Part shown: positions 35,036-44,129 of the stretch, one piece after another | How the letters are laid out: every line of letters begins with the position of its first letter | Position numbering within the stretch: the stretch's first letter is position 1 | Assembly (NCBI RefSeq): GCF_030813115.1 | Contig: NZ_JAUSTY010000020.1 | Span: 28,326 to 92,325 of the forward strand | Source: Bacillus horti | Lineage (GTDB): Bacteria; Bacillota; Bacilli; Caldalkalibacillales; JCM-10596 | Direction of reading: 5' to 3' | Length of the DNA stretch: 64,000 nt | Notes under the pieces: generated by a model | Databases searched by the model: none | What the model saw: only the letters and a program-made list of their open reading frames with translations | Told to the model about the DNA's origin: nothing | Made by a program: the position numbers and the translations under genes

Positions 35036-35401
35036 TTATAGAGTAGGAGCCTTATTCTTAGTAGAGGAATGTATTGATAAGGCTTCATTAATATCCTCTG
35101 GGTCAAAGGCAGCCAAAAACTTCTCCGTTGTGTTGTAATACAAACGATTAGCGTCTACAAAGCCGTTATTTTTCTTCAAAATTAATAAGGCAGCAATTTC
35201 GTAAAAGGGCACACCTGTCGCTTCACCATCATAAATAGACTGCTCCTGTAGATATTGATCGAAATAGCGAACATAGGTCACGTTAAGCCCTTTATTTTTT
35301 CCCTGATGCTCATAAACTACATCAGACTGGTTAAACAAATCCTCCAGAGTAGTGGATAGTTTTTTTTCGCATTCAAATCCAGAGCTGCTCAAAATTTTCA
35401 T
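35036..35401 (-). CDS. Uncharacterised 121-aa protein
   Basis: A soluble, acidic protein with no signal or membrane segment. It starts MKILSSSGFECEKKLSTTLE and has a central VTYVRYFDQYLQEQ and FVDANRLYYNTTEKFL; Tyr/Phe-rich. I do not recognise the family. Start ATG 35401 follows TAAGGAGGAAAACTG on the minus strand, so the gene is real. It shares a terminator with opuCC and is divergent from acsA. Confidence 0.68.
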   Translation of the reverse strand: MKILSSSGFECEKKLSTTLEDLFNQSDVVYEHQGKNKGLNVTYVRYFDQYLQEQSIYDGEATGVPFYEIAALLILKKNNGFVDANRLYYNTTEKFLAAFDPEDINEALSIHSSTKNKAPTL

Positions 35402-35533
35402 CAGTTTTCCTCCTTACATCTTCATGCTATAAATTTTATCATATTTTTGGCAAAAGACGAGTGATGAGATCGTGCTTTTCGTTCATTTAAAGGAACTTTT
35501 ATTGCTAAGTGTGTGATATTTGTCATAAAAAAA

Positions 35534-35562
35534 TTGAGAATACTCATAGTATTTGGTATACT
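35534..35562 (+). promoter_or_regulatory. Sigma-A promoter of acsA
   Basis: TTGAGA (35534-35539), 17-base spacer, TATACT (35557-35562) with an upstream TGG (extended -10). Transcription should start near 35569. Confidence 0.75.
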
Positions 35563-35607
35563 ATCGTTTAAGCATTGTTTTGAAATGGCTTAAGGATAGC
35601 GATTGTT

Positions 35608-35623
35608 GTGTAAGCGCTTTAAA
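35608..35623 (+). promoter_or_regulatory. cre (CcpA) site in the acsA leader
   Basis: GTGTAAGCGCTTTAAA matches 14 of 16 positions of WTGNAARCGNWWWCAW. It lies about 40 bases after the predicted start, a road-block position. B. subtilis acsA is repressed through CcpA. Confidence 0.7.
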
Positions 35624-35711
35624 ATTTACTGATGTCACTAACTTTTTATAGTGATGTAAGGAAAAGAGATGTAAAAAATTTTATATTGTGTGCGGAGAGG
35701 AGTGTCACGTC

Positions 35712-37454
35712 GTGAAAGTAGAGAGCCTAACAACAGTAGCGGGAAGCTACAATTTAGCTAATTATCAAGAGACTAATACATCCTTTAATTGGGGAGATGT
35801 GGAGAAAAGTTTTTCTTGGTATGATACGGGAAAGATTAATGTAGCCTATGAGGCCATTGATCGACACGCTGAGGGAGCAAGAAAGCATAAAATAGCTCTT
35901 TATTACAGTGATGCTACTAGAGATGAAAGCTACAGCTTTCAGGATATGAAGGAAAAAACAAATCAAGCCGCTAATATGTTTAAGCATATAGGGATTGAAA
36001 AAGGAGAAAGAGTATTTATCTTTATGCCTCGTTCTCCAGAGTTGTATTTTGGATTACTAGGAGCAATTAAGGTAGGGGCGATTGTTGGTCCTCTGTTTGA
36101 AGCTTTTATGGAAGGTGCTGTCCGAGATCGTTTAGAAAATTCAGAGGCCAGTGTGATTATGACAACACCAGAGCTGCTTAGAAGAGTCCCTCTTCAAGAT
36201 TTGCCAGCGTTAAAGCATGTAATTTTAGTAAATAATCAGGAGGTAGACTCTCAAGAGCTTGCTCAGGCGTTTCCAAATGTACAGTTTTACGATTTCAATA
36301 AAACAGTAAAGGAATACTCAACGAGCTTAGAGGTGGTTTGGGTAGACAAGGAAGACGGTCTGATACTTCATTATACCTCTGGCTCTACAGGTAAGCCTAA
36401 GGGTGTTTTGCATGTGCATTATGCGATGCTCCAGCATTATCAAACAGGAAAATGGGTGTTGGATCTGCAGGAGGATGATGTCTATTGGTGTACCGCTGAT
36501 CCAGGCTGGGTTACGGGGACATCTTATGGCATATTTGGTCCTTGGCTGAATGGAGCCACAAACGTGGTCCGTGGAGGAAGATTTAGTCCCGAGGACTGGT
36601 ATCAGACTATTGATAAGTACAAAGTAACCGTTTGGTACAGTGCTCCTACAGCGTTTAGGATGCTAATGGGAGCTGGTGATGACGTGGTTAAACAATATGA
36701 TTTAAGCTCGCTACGTCATGTCCTAAGTGTTGGAGAGCCATTAAACCCTGAGGTAATACGCTGGGGTGTGCAGGTTTATAACAAGCGTATTCATGATACG
36801 TGGTGGATGACGGAGACAGGAGGAATGCTGATTTGTAATTACCCTTCCATGGAGATTAGACCTGGTTCTATGGGTAAGGTTTTCCCTGGTGTTGAAGCAA
36901 CTATTCTTGACGATCAGGGACAGGAGCTACCTCCAAACCAAATGGGGAATCTAGCGATTAAGACGGGCTGGCCATCAATGATGCGAAAGATATGGAGAAA
37001 CGATGAAAAATACAAGGAGTATTTTAAATGGGAAGGCTGGTATGTTTCAGGAGACTCCGCTTATGTAGATGAGGACGGTTATTTTTGGTTTCAGGGCCGG
37101 GTAGATGATGTGATCATGACAGCTGGAGAGAGAGTAGGTCCTTTTGAAGTAGAAAGCAAGCTAGTAGAGCACCCCGCCGTAGCAGAAGCAGGTGTGATTG
37201 GTAAGCCTGATCCTGTGCGCGGAGAAATTATTAAAGCTTTTGTAGCTTTGCGAAGAGGATATACAGCTTCGGAGGAATTGATTGAAGAGATCAGACAGTT
37301 TGTTAAAACTAATCTAGCGGCGCATGCTGCTCCGAGAGAGATAGAGTTCAAGGATAAGCTACCAAAGACGAGAAGTGGCAAAATCATGCGACGGGTATTA
37401 AAAGCCTGGGAATTAGATCTACCAACGGGTGATCTATCAACAATGGAAGACTAA
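35712..37454 (+). CDS. acsA: Acetate-CoA ligase (acetyl-CoA synthetase)
   Basis: AMP-forming ligase (580 aa) activating acetate to acetyl-CoA for growth on acetate. The AMP-binding P-loop TSGSTGKPKG is at 222-231; the YVSGDSAYVDEDGYFWFQGR region and the acetylatable lysine near the end (PKTRSGKIMRR) are present. It matches the shorter bacillary AcsA. GTG 35712 is preferred: AGAGGAG lies nine bases upstream. The promoter and cre site indicate glucose repression. No acuABC genes are adjacent, unlike B. subtilis. Confidence 0.94.
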   Translation: MKVESLTTVAGSYNLANYQETNTSFNWGDVEKSFSWYDTGKINVAYEAIDRHAEGARKHKIALYYSDATRDESYSFQDMKEKTNQAANMFKHIGIEKGERVFIFMPRSPELYFGLLGAIKVGAIVGPLFEAFMEGAVRDRLENSEASVIMTTPELLRRVPLQDLPALKHVILVNNQEVDSQELAQAFPNVQFYDFNKTVKEYSTSLEVVWVDKEDGLILHYTSGSTGKPKGVLHVHYAMLQHYQTGKWVLDLQEDDVYWCTADPGWVTGTSYGIFGPWLNGATNVVRGGRFSPEDWYQTIDKYKVTVWYSAPTAFRMLMGAGDDVVKQYDLSSLRHVLSVGEPLNPEVIRWGVQVYNKRIHDTWWMTETGGMLICNYPSMEIRPGSMGKVFPGVEATILDDQGQELPPNQMGNLAIKTGWPSMMRKIWRNDEKYKEYFKWEGWYVSGDSAYVDEDGYFWFQGRVDDVIMTAGERVGPFEVESKLVEHPAVAEAGVIGKPDPVRGEIIKAFVALRRGYTASEELIEEIRQFVKTNLAAHAAPREIEFKDKLPKTRSGKIMRRVLKAWELDLPTGDLSTMED

Positions 37455-37550
37455 TAAAGGTTAAAGAAAGAAAAAGTAACTATTGAATATTGTCATTGTT
37501 GAGCAAAGGTGTAGGATGTAAAAAGTTGAGGAAGACATATGATTTATCTT

Positions 37551-37584
37551 AAGCTGACTTTTGTTTATTCGAAGTCAGCTTTTT
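37551..37584 (+). terminator. Terminator downstream of acsA
   Basis: AAGCTGACTT / AAGTCAGCTT, 10-bp perfect stem, 11-base loop, T tail. It lies about 100 bases after the acsA stop. Confidence 0.85.
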
Positions 37585-37683
37585 GTATGGTGCCTAATTG
37601 TAGAAGTTTAATGGTAACACGTATTAGTAACATAACTAAATGTTCTACAACATACTTGACTTTACCAAAAAGTTTTATTAATG

Positions 37684-37706
37684 TATTAAGTGTACTACAC
37701 TTAATA
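37684..37706 (+). promoter_or_regulatory. Perfect 23-bp palindrome: probable operator of the YtrA-type regulator
   Basis: Two 11-base arms (TATTAAGTGTA and TACACTTAATA) flank a central C. The AGTGTA/TACACT half-sites resemble those described for YtrA-family GntR regulators. A TTGACT (37656-37661) lies upstream, so the palindrome would overlap the -10 and start of the following operon. Confidence 0.75.
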
Positions 37707-37774
37707 GAACACTTGAGTGAAGAAAAATGAAATGCTTCGTTCAAAACATAAGAACCTTGTTGGAGGTGAATCGT

Positions 37775-38176
37775 TTGAACTTTAATCTAAATCCTAGAAG
37801 TCATGTGCCTATTTGGGAGCAGATTGTTCATCAAATGAAAGAAATGGTGATGAAGGAGATTTTTAGCCCTCAGGATAAAATCCCTTCTGTTCGTGAGCTT
37901 TCCTCTCAGCTAGTGATTAACCCTAACACAGTAAGTAAGGCTTATCAAGAGCTTGAACGTCAGGGGGTTATTGAAACGATAAGAGGGAAGGGAACGTTTG
38001 TAGCTGAACGATCTGTGGAGGTACAATTCAGCGAACAGCAGGCTGAAAAATTAAGAGACGAGTTGAAGAGAACGATTATTGAAGCGTCATATATAGGAAT
38101 AGAAAGTGATATGATCCTTCAATGGACGAAGGAATTACTCGATGAATTTGGAGGTGAGCCTAATGCTAAGCGTTGA
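37775..38176 (+). CDS. GntR family regulator, YtrA subfamily
   Basis: A 133-aa repressor with the GntR winged helix (about 10-75: PIWEQIVHQMKEMVMKE, IPSVRELSSQLVINPNTVSK, GVIETIRGKGTFV) and only a short C-terminal dimerisation region, the mark of the YtrA subfamily. It heads an operon with an ABC ATPase and permease, as ytrA does. TTG 37775 follows GGAGGTGA; an earlier in-frame ATG lacks a ribosome site. The 23-bp palindrome upstream is its likely operator. It overlaps the ATPase start by 14 bases. Confidence 0.92.
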   Translation: MNFNLNPRSHVPIWEQIVHQMKEMVMKEIFSPQDKIPSVRELSSQLVINPNTVSKAYQELERQGVIETIRGKGTFVAERSVEVQFSEQQAEKLRDELKRTIIEASYIGIESDMILQWTKELLDEFGGEPNAKR

Positions 38177-39047
38177 GAATTTGAGCAAAAAAATAGAGAA
38201 TCAACAGGTATTAGACCATGTATCCTTCACGATTAAGAAAGGATCTATTACAGCATTGCTCGGACGAAATGGAGTGGGGAAAACAACGTTATTACAGACG
38301 ATAGTCGGGATTTTGGATGCAGATACAGGAAAAGTGCTGTATAACGATCAGAGCATTCAGGCTAACCCTGGTCTTAAACAGGATATTGTTTTTATTCCTG
38401 ATTCTAATGCCCTGTTTAAAAATTACAGTGTTAAAGAAATCATAAGCTTTTATGATATGATTTATCCCAATTTTAATCAAAAGAAGCTTTTCGAATTGCT
38501 TAATAAGTTCAATCTACCTCAGCAGGGCATGTTTAGAAGCTTTTCAAAAGGAACAAGGGCTATGTTTTTTATCGCCGTATCTTTTTCTACTCAAGCTAAG
38601 GTCATTATTTTGGATGAGCCTACAAATGGATTAGATCCCATTATTAAAAAACAGATGCTACAGCATGTGATTGAAGAAGTGGCTGAAAACGATATCGCTT
38701 TGCTTTTATCTACTCATCACTTGAATGAGGTGGAGACGATTGCCGATCATGTTTTATTTATGAAAGAGGGCAGGATAGCAGAGCAGGTGTCACTTGAGGA
38801 ATTAAACCAGAGGATGAAAAAAATACAAATTGCCTTTAAGGAGGTTCACTTGTTGCAAATTACGAACCTCAAAGGAGTTAAGCTATTACAGCAGTCCGGA
38901 CGTGTGTTAACACTACTTCTTGCGCAAGATACTGCTAACGCCATGGAGATTTTAGAGAGCATGAATCCTATTTTATTAGAAGAGCTACCACTTACTCTTG
39001 AAGATTTATTTGTTCATACACTAGGGGGTGAGCTAGATGTGGTCTAA
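38163..39047 (+). CDS. ABC transporter ATPase (YtrB-like)
   Basis: A 294-aa ABC ATPase. Walker A GRNGVGKTT lies near 36-44 and Walker B VIILDEPTNGLDP near 150, with the signature region FSKGTRAM before it and the TTHH-like H-loop STHHL. YtrB-type ATPases work with a membrane partner in antibiotic or envelope-stress responses. ATG 38163 follows GGAGGTGAG inside the regulator gene. It overlaps the permease start by 11 bases, so the three genes are tightly coupled. Confidence 0.88.
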   Translation: MLSVENLSKKIENQQVLDHVSFTIKKGSITALLGRNGVGKTTLLQTIVGILDADTGKVLYNDQSIQANPGLKQDIVFIPDSNALFKNYSVKEIISFYDMIYPNFNQKKLFELLNKFNLPQQGMFRSFSKGTRAMFFIAVSFSTQAKVIILDEPTNGLDPIIKKQMLQHVIEEVAENDIALLLSTHHLNEVETIADHVLFMKEGRIAEQVSLEELNQRMKKIQIAFKEVHLLQITNLKGVKLLQQSGRVLTLLLAQDTANAMEILESMNPILLEELPLTLEDLFVHTLGGELDVV

Positions 39048-40059
39048 AGCATTGTGGTACAAAAATTATAAAGAAACAAAGCCTTATGCGTGGGGATTCT
39101 TGATTGTTTCGCTGTTAGTTCCCTTCCAATTTTATTCCGAGGAGACACGTTTAGCTGACTTTGCTGATAGAGGAATACTTATAGATGCAGTAAGCTTTGA
39201 TTTTTTTACAGCAGCAGCTGTATTTCAATTGTTTGTTTTACTCGTGTTAGCTGTTAAGCTAATGGGCAGTGAGAGAAGCAACTATCACTATGCATTCAGT
39301 TTGTCTCTACCATTTAAAAGAGAGGATATTTTTCAGGCTAAGTGGATGTATGGATGTACGGTGATTGGTATAGGGGTTACGATAAGTGTTTTAATATCGT
39401 TGCTGATTTATAGTGGCGGAGACTTCTTAAAAGATTTAATCCCTTTGAGTATAATCTTTACTTATATGTTTTTAATCGTTTTGCTTTTACTTGCTTTTTA
39501 TTCTTTTGCTTTAATGCTAGGCTATCTTACTGGCAATGCTGTATCTCAGTTTATTTTAACTGGAATTACCTCTATTCTGCCCGTTGGTTTTACCATGTTA
39601 CTATTTGAGTTTCTAAGAATTCATGGAATAAACGCTCATATTTTTGACAGTAGATTTATTGATTCCTTTACGATGGTGAGTTTGCCTGTACAGTTAAGCA
39701 TTATGTCAGTCTTATCTAGAATAGGGCAACAAATTGAAGGGAATTTAATTCTAGTTTGTGCATCTGCCTCAATAGGGTATATACTTATTACCTTCCTTGT
39801 CACTCGCTGGATCAGTAGGTATTCCAAAGCTGAGCATAATGGGAAAATTCTATTATACCAACCTCTTGTGAAGATCTTAAGAGTAGGAGTGTTTGTGTGT
39901 TTCTTTCTATTCGGAGGTTTGTTTGGTTCAGGATATTTCACAGCTGGAGGAGGCTTACTAGAGTACTATATAGGTGGAATTGTTTTTGCTCTATTAGCAA
40001 CAATAATCTTGAATAAGCTTCTGAGAGTTAAGCCCGGTTTTAAGTTAAGTAGGAATTAA
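39037..40059 (+). CDS. ABC transporter permease-like membrane protein
   Basis: A 340-aa integral membrane protein with about seven or eight spans and a long outside segment after the first (about 35-55). It is the partner of the preceding ATPase, as in YtrA-regulated ABC modules or ABC-2 type exporters. ATG 39037 follows GGGGGTGAG. The cargo is unknown. A strong hairpin follows the gene, between it and a convergent DUF309 gene. Confidence 0.82.
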   Translation: MWSKALWYKNYKETKPYAWGFLIVSLLVPFQFYSEETRLADFADRGILIDAVSFDFFTAAAVFQLFVLLVLAVKLMGSERSNYHYAFSLSLPFKREDIFQAKWMYGCTVIGIGVTISVLISLLIYSGGDFLKDLIPLSIIFTYMFLIVLLLLAFYSFALMLGYLTGNAVSQFILTGITSILPVGFTMLLFEFLRIHGINAHIFDSRFIDSFTMVSLPVQLSIMSVLSRIGQQIEGNLILVCASASIGYILITFLVTRWISRYSKAEHNGKILLYQPLVKILRVGVFVCFFLFGGLFGSGYFTAGGGLLEYYIGGIVFALLATIILNKLLRVKPGFKLSRN

Positions 40060-40079
40060 AATAAGCCTACTATGTAAAT

Positions 40080-40125
40080 CACCTCCAATTGCTAAGTCAT
40101 AATGAGGCTTCGACAATTGGAGGTG
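40080..40125. terminator. Inverted repeat between convergent genes
   Basis: CACCTCCAATTG / CAATTGGAGGTG, a perfect 12-bp stem with a 22-base loop; only a short T run follows. Confidence 0.6.
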
Positions 40126-40132
40126 TTCATTA

Positions 40133-40642
40133 TCATCTAGACTTTTTTAAACGTATACTCTCTTCACGCTCTTCTATAACATCTGATCGATCTCTTAAAG
40201 TATGCTTGTTAATCGTAAATTGGTCGGTAATGTTCTGATTAGAGCACCATTCCACTTCATTTAATTGACAGTGCTTCACACATTGAAGGACTACATCCTC
40301 CTGTAACGGTAGGTCGAAGCTAGTATATGGTGTTTGTTCAACTATTTCAAGATGCCGTTTCTGTAACAGGCTAGTCAGCTGAATATGGTCTATACCTAGC
40401 TGAGTAAGCCTATGGCTTTGATCTTCTAGGATGCGTATCGCACTAGAAAGCATTTTTATGGCACCTTGGAAGTTAGAACGTCGCTGATGATAAAGAGCAA
40501 CGGCAATTTGGATCAATCCAACCCATGTGATATCCTTCATGCCTTCTTCCTTCCAGTATTCTTCAAGAACTTCATGACATTCAAAATAATCGCGATGAAC
40601 GTGAAAGTGAATAAGGTATTCAATATAGGCTTTAGGGTACAT
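40133..40642 (-). CDS. DUF309 family protein
   Basis: A 169-aa soluble protein with the DUF309 signature HRDYFECHEVLEEYWKEE (residues about 15-32) and GLIQIAVALYHQRRSNFQGA. The fold is helical; function in bacteria is unestablished. ATG 40642 follows AAGGGAGGTTTTT on the minus strand. A C-terminal Arg/Glu-rich tail extends past the domain. It is convergent with the ABC permease and divergent from ftsW. Confidence 0.85.
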   Translation of the reverse strand: MYPKAYIEYLIHFHVHRDYFECHEVLEEYWKEEGMKDITWVGLIQIAVALYHQRRSNFQGAIKMLSSAIRILEDQSHRLTQLGIDHIQLTSLLQKRHLEIVEQTPYTSFDLPLQEDVVLQCVKHCQLNEVEWCSNQNITDQFTINKHTLRDRSDVIEEREESIRLKKSR

Positions 40643-40840
40643 AAAAACCTCCCTTGTGTATTAAGTATAGCCAATGTTTTAATTATAGCATGCCTACCCC
40701 CACGATTACGGATAAAGTTACGATATTCTTCAATAGCCTGTCATTTTATATACATAAATTACTTTTATATTGGGGCAGGAAAAAACGAACAAAACAAGAA
40801 TATATTCTTTAAATATGCTTTTTAGAAGGAAGGTACTGCA

Positions 40841-41980
40841 ATGGAAGAGCAGCAGCTTAGAAAAGGACAGCCAGATTTTATCATCTTAATTCTAACCTTT
40901 ATTCTTACTGGAATAGGGCTTGTCATGGTGTATAGCTCAAGTCAGATACATGCTTACACGGGTTGGGGAGACAGCACTTATTTTATTAAGCAGCAGGTTC
41001 GAAACGGTATGCTCGGGCTTGTTGTTATGTTTGTTGTGATGAATATACCCTATCGAATATATAGAAAATTTATTCCGCTTATCCTACTTGGTCTCTTAGT
41101 TCTTATGACCTTGGTTTTTATCCCTGGATTAGGAGTGGAAGCTAAAGGTGCACAACGGTGGCTATATATTGGACCAATAAATTTGCAGCCATCGGAGCTT
41201 GTTAAAATAGGCTTGGTAATTTATCTAGCCTCCATTTATTCAAAAAAGCAAGAGTACATTAGTGACTTTAAAAGAGGGGTTGTACCCCCTCTAGTAGTTG
41301 TTGCGATCTTTTTTACTTTAATTCTTATGCAACGAGATTTAGGAACGGGAATGTCTGTTATCTTTTTTACCTTAGTGATGATTTTTTGCTCGGGTGCACA
41401 ATTTAAGCATATTCTAGGCCTGGGTATATTGAGCGGAATTATTGGCAGTATTTTTATCTTTACACAGAGCTATCGGCTTGAACGCTTTACCTCGTTCTTA
41501 GATCCATGGAGTGATCCTCTAGGATCGGGTTTTCAACTGACACAATCCTTAATCGCTATTGGAAATGGTGGATTTTTAGGTAAAGGATTTGGCAACAGTA
41601 TTCAAAAATACATGTATTTACCTGAAGCTCATACAGACTTTATTTTTGCTATTATTGCAGAGGAATTAGGGCTTCTAGGCATTAGTTTTATCTTACTTTG
41701 CTATGTCCTATTATTGTTGCGTGGGATAAGAGCAGCTGTTAGATGTCCAGACTCCTTTGGGACTCTGTTAGGTATCGGTATTGTGGCCATGATCGGTGTA
41801 CAGGTACTCATTAATATTGCCGTTGTAAGTGGTCGTCTTCCGGTAACGGGGATTACACTTCCGTTCTTAAGCTACGGAGGAACCTCTTTAATCCTGACCT
41901 TATCTTCAATAGGAATTCTATTAAATGTTTCCAGATATGCTGTGGAAGAAGAGGTACCCAATCAGAGATCAGTGAATTGA
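40841..41980 (+). CDS. ftsW: FtsW/RodA/SpoVE family peptidoglycan glycosyltransferase
   Basis: A ten-span SEDS protein (379 aa) polymerising lipid II at the division site with a partner penicillin-binding protein. Typical segments are VMVYSSSQIHAY, KGAQRWLYIGPINLQPSEL, the PEAHTDFIFAIIAEELG loop with the key aspartate, and LPFLSYGGTSL. Its place downstream of ylaN and upstream of pyc is that of B. subtilis ftsW, although several genes intervene. ATG 40841 follows GAAGGAAGG. A GC-rich terminator follows. Confidence 0.92.
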   Translation: MEEQQLRKGQPDFIILILTFILTGIGLVMVYSSSQIHAYTGWGDSTYFIKQQVRNGMLGLVVMFVVMNIPYRIYRKFIPLILLGLLVLMTLVFIPGLGVEAKGAQRWLYIGPINLQPSELVKIGLVIYLASIYSKKQEYISDFKRGVVPPLVVVAIFFTLILMQRDLGTGMSVIFFTLVMIFCSGAQFKHILGLGILSGIIGSIFIFTQSYRLERFTSFLDPWSDPLGSGFQLTQSLIAIGNGGFLGKGFGNSIQKYMYLPEAHTDFIFAIIAEELGLLGISFILLCYVLLLLRGIRAAVRCPDSFGTLLGIGIVAMIGVQVLINIAVVSGRLPVTGITLPFLSYGGTSLILTLSSIGILLNVSRYAVEEEVPNQRSVN

Positions 41981-42002
41981 TTCCAAACGTATGTAGAATA
42001 AG

Positions 42003-42043
42003 TAAAGAGCGAGTTTGCGCGGCCGCGTTAAGCTCGCTTTTTT
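42003..42043 (+). terminator. GC-rich terminator after ftsW
   Basis: AGCGAG / CTCGCT with a T6 tail; the loop contains the self-complementary CGCGGCCGCG, which may extend the stem. Confidence 0.8.
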
Positions 42044-42078
42044 GTGAATGGATTTTATCAAGCTATACCTTGCAACTC

Positions 42079-42107
42079 TTGACACATATTACAATTTAAT
42101 TTAAAAT
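42079..42107 (+). promoter_or_regulatory. Sigma-A promoter of the GntR regulator gene
   Basis: TTGACA (42079-42084), 17-base spacer, TAAAAT (42102-42107). The operator motif begins at the last base of the -10. Confidence 0.75.
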
Positions 42108-42125
42108 TATTTAATTGTCTTACAA
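42107..42125 (+). promoter_or_regulatory. GntR operator, copy 1 (autoregulation)
   Basis: TTATTTAATTGTCTTACAA, identical over 19 bases to copy 2 before kdgD. The core TTGT-CTT-ACAA is a palindrome. The position at the transcription start implies autorepression. Confidence 0.75.
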
Positions 42126-42160
42126 ATGAATAGGCGGATATAGACTAGGGTGGTGATTCC

Positions 42161-42874
42161 ATGAGCAGTGGGAAAGAGCTTGAAGTAGGCATAAAATCAG
42201 TAAATCGAAAAACATTATCTCAGCAAGTGACAGATGAAATTATTGATTTACTTACGACAGGTCAATTAAAGCCAGGGGACCGTATCCCTTCTGAGCTAGA
42301 ATTGATGGAAATGTGTAATGTGAGCAGACCTGTTATTCGCGAAGCATTGACATCGTTAGAGGTTTTAGGAATTGTAACTAGAAAGACTCGGAGTGGTACG
42401 TTTATTTCAGACAAGATAGGGAGCAAGCCATTTTCCATGATGCTGGCTTTAGCCGTGGGAGATATTCCTTCTATGATAGAAACGCGAGTAGCTTTAGAAT
42501 TGGGTTTAGTCACTTTAGCTGCAGAGAAAATAACGGATGAGGATTTAGTCAAGCTTTGGCATACGATTGAAATTATGAGGGACCTACCTACTGAGGATTC
42601 AACGGAAGTGGACAAAGAGTTCCACAAAATTATTGCTCTAAGTGCAAAAAGCCCCCTTTTTGAAGGGATTATTGAGCCTCTACAGAGCTTTCATTCCAAA
42701 GTATTAGAACAAATTCCTTTAGATGATAGAAGCTTGGAGGAAACCTTAAATTATCATCTTGAGATTTATCATGCACTTGAGCAACGTGACCCCATCAAAG
42801 CATACACTAGCATGTACAAGCATCTTGATTTTGTGAGACGAAAAGCAATGAAGGCATGGGAAAGTAATCAGTAA
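42161..42874 (+). CDS. FadR-type GntR regulator of the galactarate module
   Basis: A 237-aa repressor: GntR winged helix (about 15-80, including GDRIPSELELMEMCNVSRPV and the wing RSGTF) plus an FCD effector domain (about 95-230) with histidines and acidic residues that bind a metal and a carboxylate ligand. It likely senses a sugar acid or breakdown product. ATG 42161 follows GGTGGTGATTCC. It is transcribed alone, with its own terminator, from a promoter holding the same operator as the downstream operon. Confidence 0.9.
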   Translation: MSSGKELEVGIKSVNRKTLSQQVTDEIIDLLTTGQLKPGDRIPSELELMEMCNVSRPVIREALTSLEVLGIVTRKTRSGTFISDKIGSKPFSMMLALAVGDIPSMIETRVALELGLVTLAAEKITDEDLVKLWHTIEIMRDLPTEDSTEVDKEFHKIIALSAKSPLFEGIIEPLQSFHSKVLEQIPLDDRSLEETLNYHLEIYHALEQRDPIKAYTSMYKHLDFVRRKAMKAWESNQ

Positions 42875-42910
42875 ATCTTTATAGATGATAATCCTATTAA
42901 AGAATAGCAG

Positions 42911-42950
42911 GTCGGATAAAAGGGCAGGTTCCTTTATTCGGCTTTTTTTT
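42911..42950 (+). terminator. Terminator after the GntR gene
   Basis: GTCGGATAAAAGG pairs with CCTTTATTCGGC (two wobbles, one bulge), followed by eight T. Confidence 0.88.
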
Positions 42951-43027
42951 ATAAATTAGCACATTCCTTGTCTTATTGATAATAGAACCATAACATGCTT
43001 TAAAATTTGGAATAAGTTAAATAGATA

Positions 43028-43056
43028 TTGACTCGTTTATTTAATTGTCTTACAAT
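43028..43056 (+). promoter_or_regulatory. Sigma-A promoter of the kdgD operon
   Basis: TTGACT (43028-43033), 17-base spacer, TACAAT (43051-43056). The -10 lies inside the operator. Confidence 0.78.
43037..43056 (+). promoter_or_regulatory. GntR operator, copy 2
   Basis: TTATTTAATTGTCTTACAAT; its core ATTGT-CTT-ACAAT (43044-43056) is a perfect palindrome overlapping the -10 box, so the regulator should repress kdgD-garD directly. Confidence 0.78.
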
Positions 43057-43083
43057 AAAATTGTTCTAATTTTTAAAAATCAA

Positions 43084-43099
43084 ATGAAAACGCATACAA
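43084..43099 (+). promoter_or_regulatory. Full-consensus cre (CcpA) site
   Basis: ATGAAAACGCATACAA matches all 16 positions of WTGNAARCGNWWWCAW. It lies about 20 bases after the predicted start of the kdgD operon, so glucose should shut the operon down. Confidence 0.82.
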
Positions 43100-43134
43100 T
43101 TAATAATTATAAAAGCGGTGAAGGGATGGGAAAC

Positions 43135-44073
43135 ATGACGATTGTGAGAGAAGCGCCGAAGGGCATTTTAGGCTTTCCAACAGCACCCTATGATGAGCGA
43201 GGGAACATTGATGAGAACGCGTTAGGAGAAAATATTGATTTTTTAATTCGTGAAGGTCTTACTGCGATTTTCATCGCCTGCGGATCAGGAGAATTCCACG
43301 CTATAAACAATTATGAATACCAAAGAATGGTTGAAATTGCCGTCTCTGTCACTGGAGGAAGAGTTCCTGTTTATACAGGAGTGGGAGGAAACATTACCCA
43401 TGCTGTTGAAAAAGTAAAACTATCTGAAGAGCTAGGTGCAGACGGGTATCTTATCCTACCACCTTACCTAATAGAAGGAGAACAAGAAGGACTATACAAC
43501 TATTATAAAACAATAGTGGAATCCAGTAGTCTTAATGCCATCTTATATCAAAGAGACAACGCTATCCTACAGCTACCAGCTCTAGAGCGTTTAGTTCAGG
43601 AATATCCTCAAATTGTTGGGGTTAAAGATGGATACGGAGATATGGAGCTAAATTTAGAGATGATTCAATCCCTAGGAGATCGTCTGGAATGGTTAAATGG
43701 GATGCCTTTTGCCGAAATCACTATGCCAGCGTATGCCGGAATAGGGTTTTCTTCCTACTCCTCAGCTATCTCAAATTACTTACCACACCTGTCTCGTCAG
43801 TATTACCAAGCCATTTTATCTGGAGATCATGAGCTCGTAAGAAGAATCTATGTAGATGTTTTTCTGCCTATTAATCGTATACGTAAGTCACAAAAAGGCT
43901 ATGCCATTTCCTTAATTAAAGCAGGAATGCGGATCAGAGGATTTAATGTGGCCAATACCGTTCGTCCTCCAGTTGTTCCGGTGTCCAAAGAGCATTATGA
44001 GGACCTTGAAAAAATTATTAATCTTGCCCTTGAAAAGTATCCATTACATCAAGAAGAGAGTACTCATTCATAA
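43135..44073 (+). CDS. kdgD: 5-dehydro-4-deoxyglucarate dehydratase
   Basis: DapA-like TIM-barrel enzyme (312 aa) converting 5-dehydro-4-deoxy-D-glucarate to 2,5-dioxopentanoate with loss of water and CO2. The Schiff-base lysine is K164 (VGVKDGYGD); catalytic Y138 (LYQRDN) and the GSGEFH substrate loop are visible. ATG 43135 or ATG 43126 fits the ribosome site (AAGGG at nine bases or GGTGA at four); the frame back to 43045 runs through the operator and cre and is not coding. First gene of the catabolic operon. Confidence 0.92.
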   Translation: MTIVREAPKGILGFPTAPYDERGNIDENALGENIDFLIREGLTAIFIACGSGEFHAINNYEYQRMVEIAVSVTGGRVPVYTGVGGNITHAVEKVKLSEELGADGYLILPPYLIEGEQEGLYNYYKTIVESSSLNAILYQRDNAILQLPALERLVQEYPQIVGVKDGYGDMELNLEMIQSLGDRLEWLNGMPFAEITMPAYAGIGFSSYSSAISNYLPHLSRQYYQAILSGDHELVRRIYVDVFLPINRIRKSQKGYAISLIKAGMRIRGFNVANTVRPPVVPVSKEHYEDLEKIINLALEKYPLHQEESTHS

Positions 44074-44129
44074 AAATTCTAACTCTGAAAAAAAGTATGA
44101 TTTACTCAACAAATCATAGAGGAGGACTA

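Noticed and set aside
37539..37730. 63-codon frame before the YtrA-type operon
   Set aside because: It spans the acsA terminator and the 23-bp operator and has no ribosome site.
40466..40825. 119-codon frame antisense to the DUF309 gene
   Set aside because: It lacks a ribosome site and overlaps a well-supported gene and the ftsW promoter region.
43045..43134. Longer N-terminus for KdgD
   Set aside because: This stretch contains the operator, the -10 and the cre site, so it is leader DNA.
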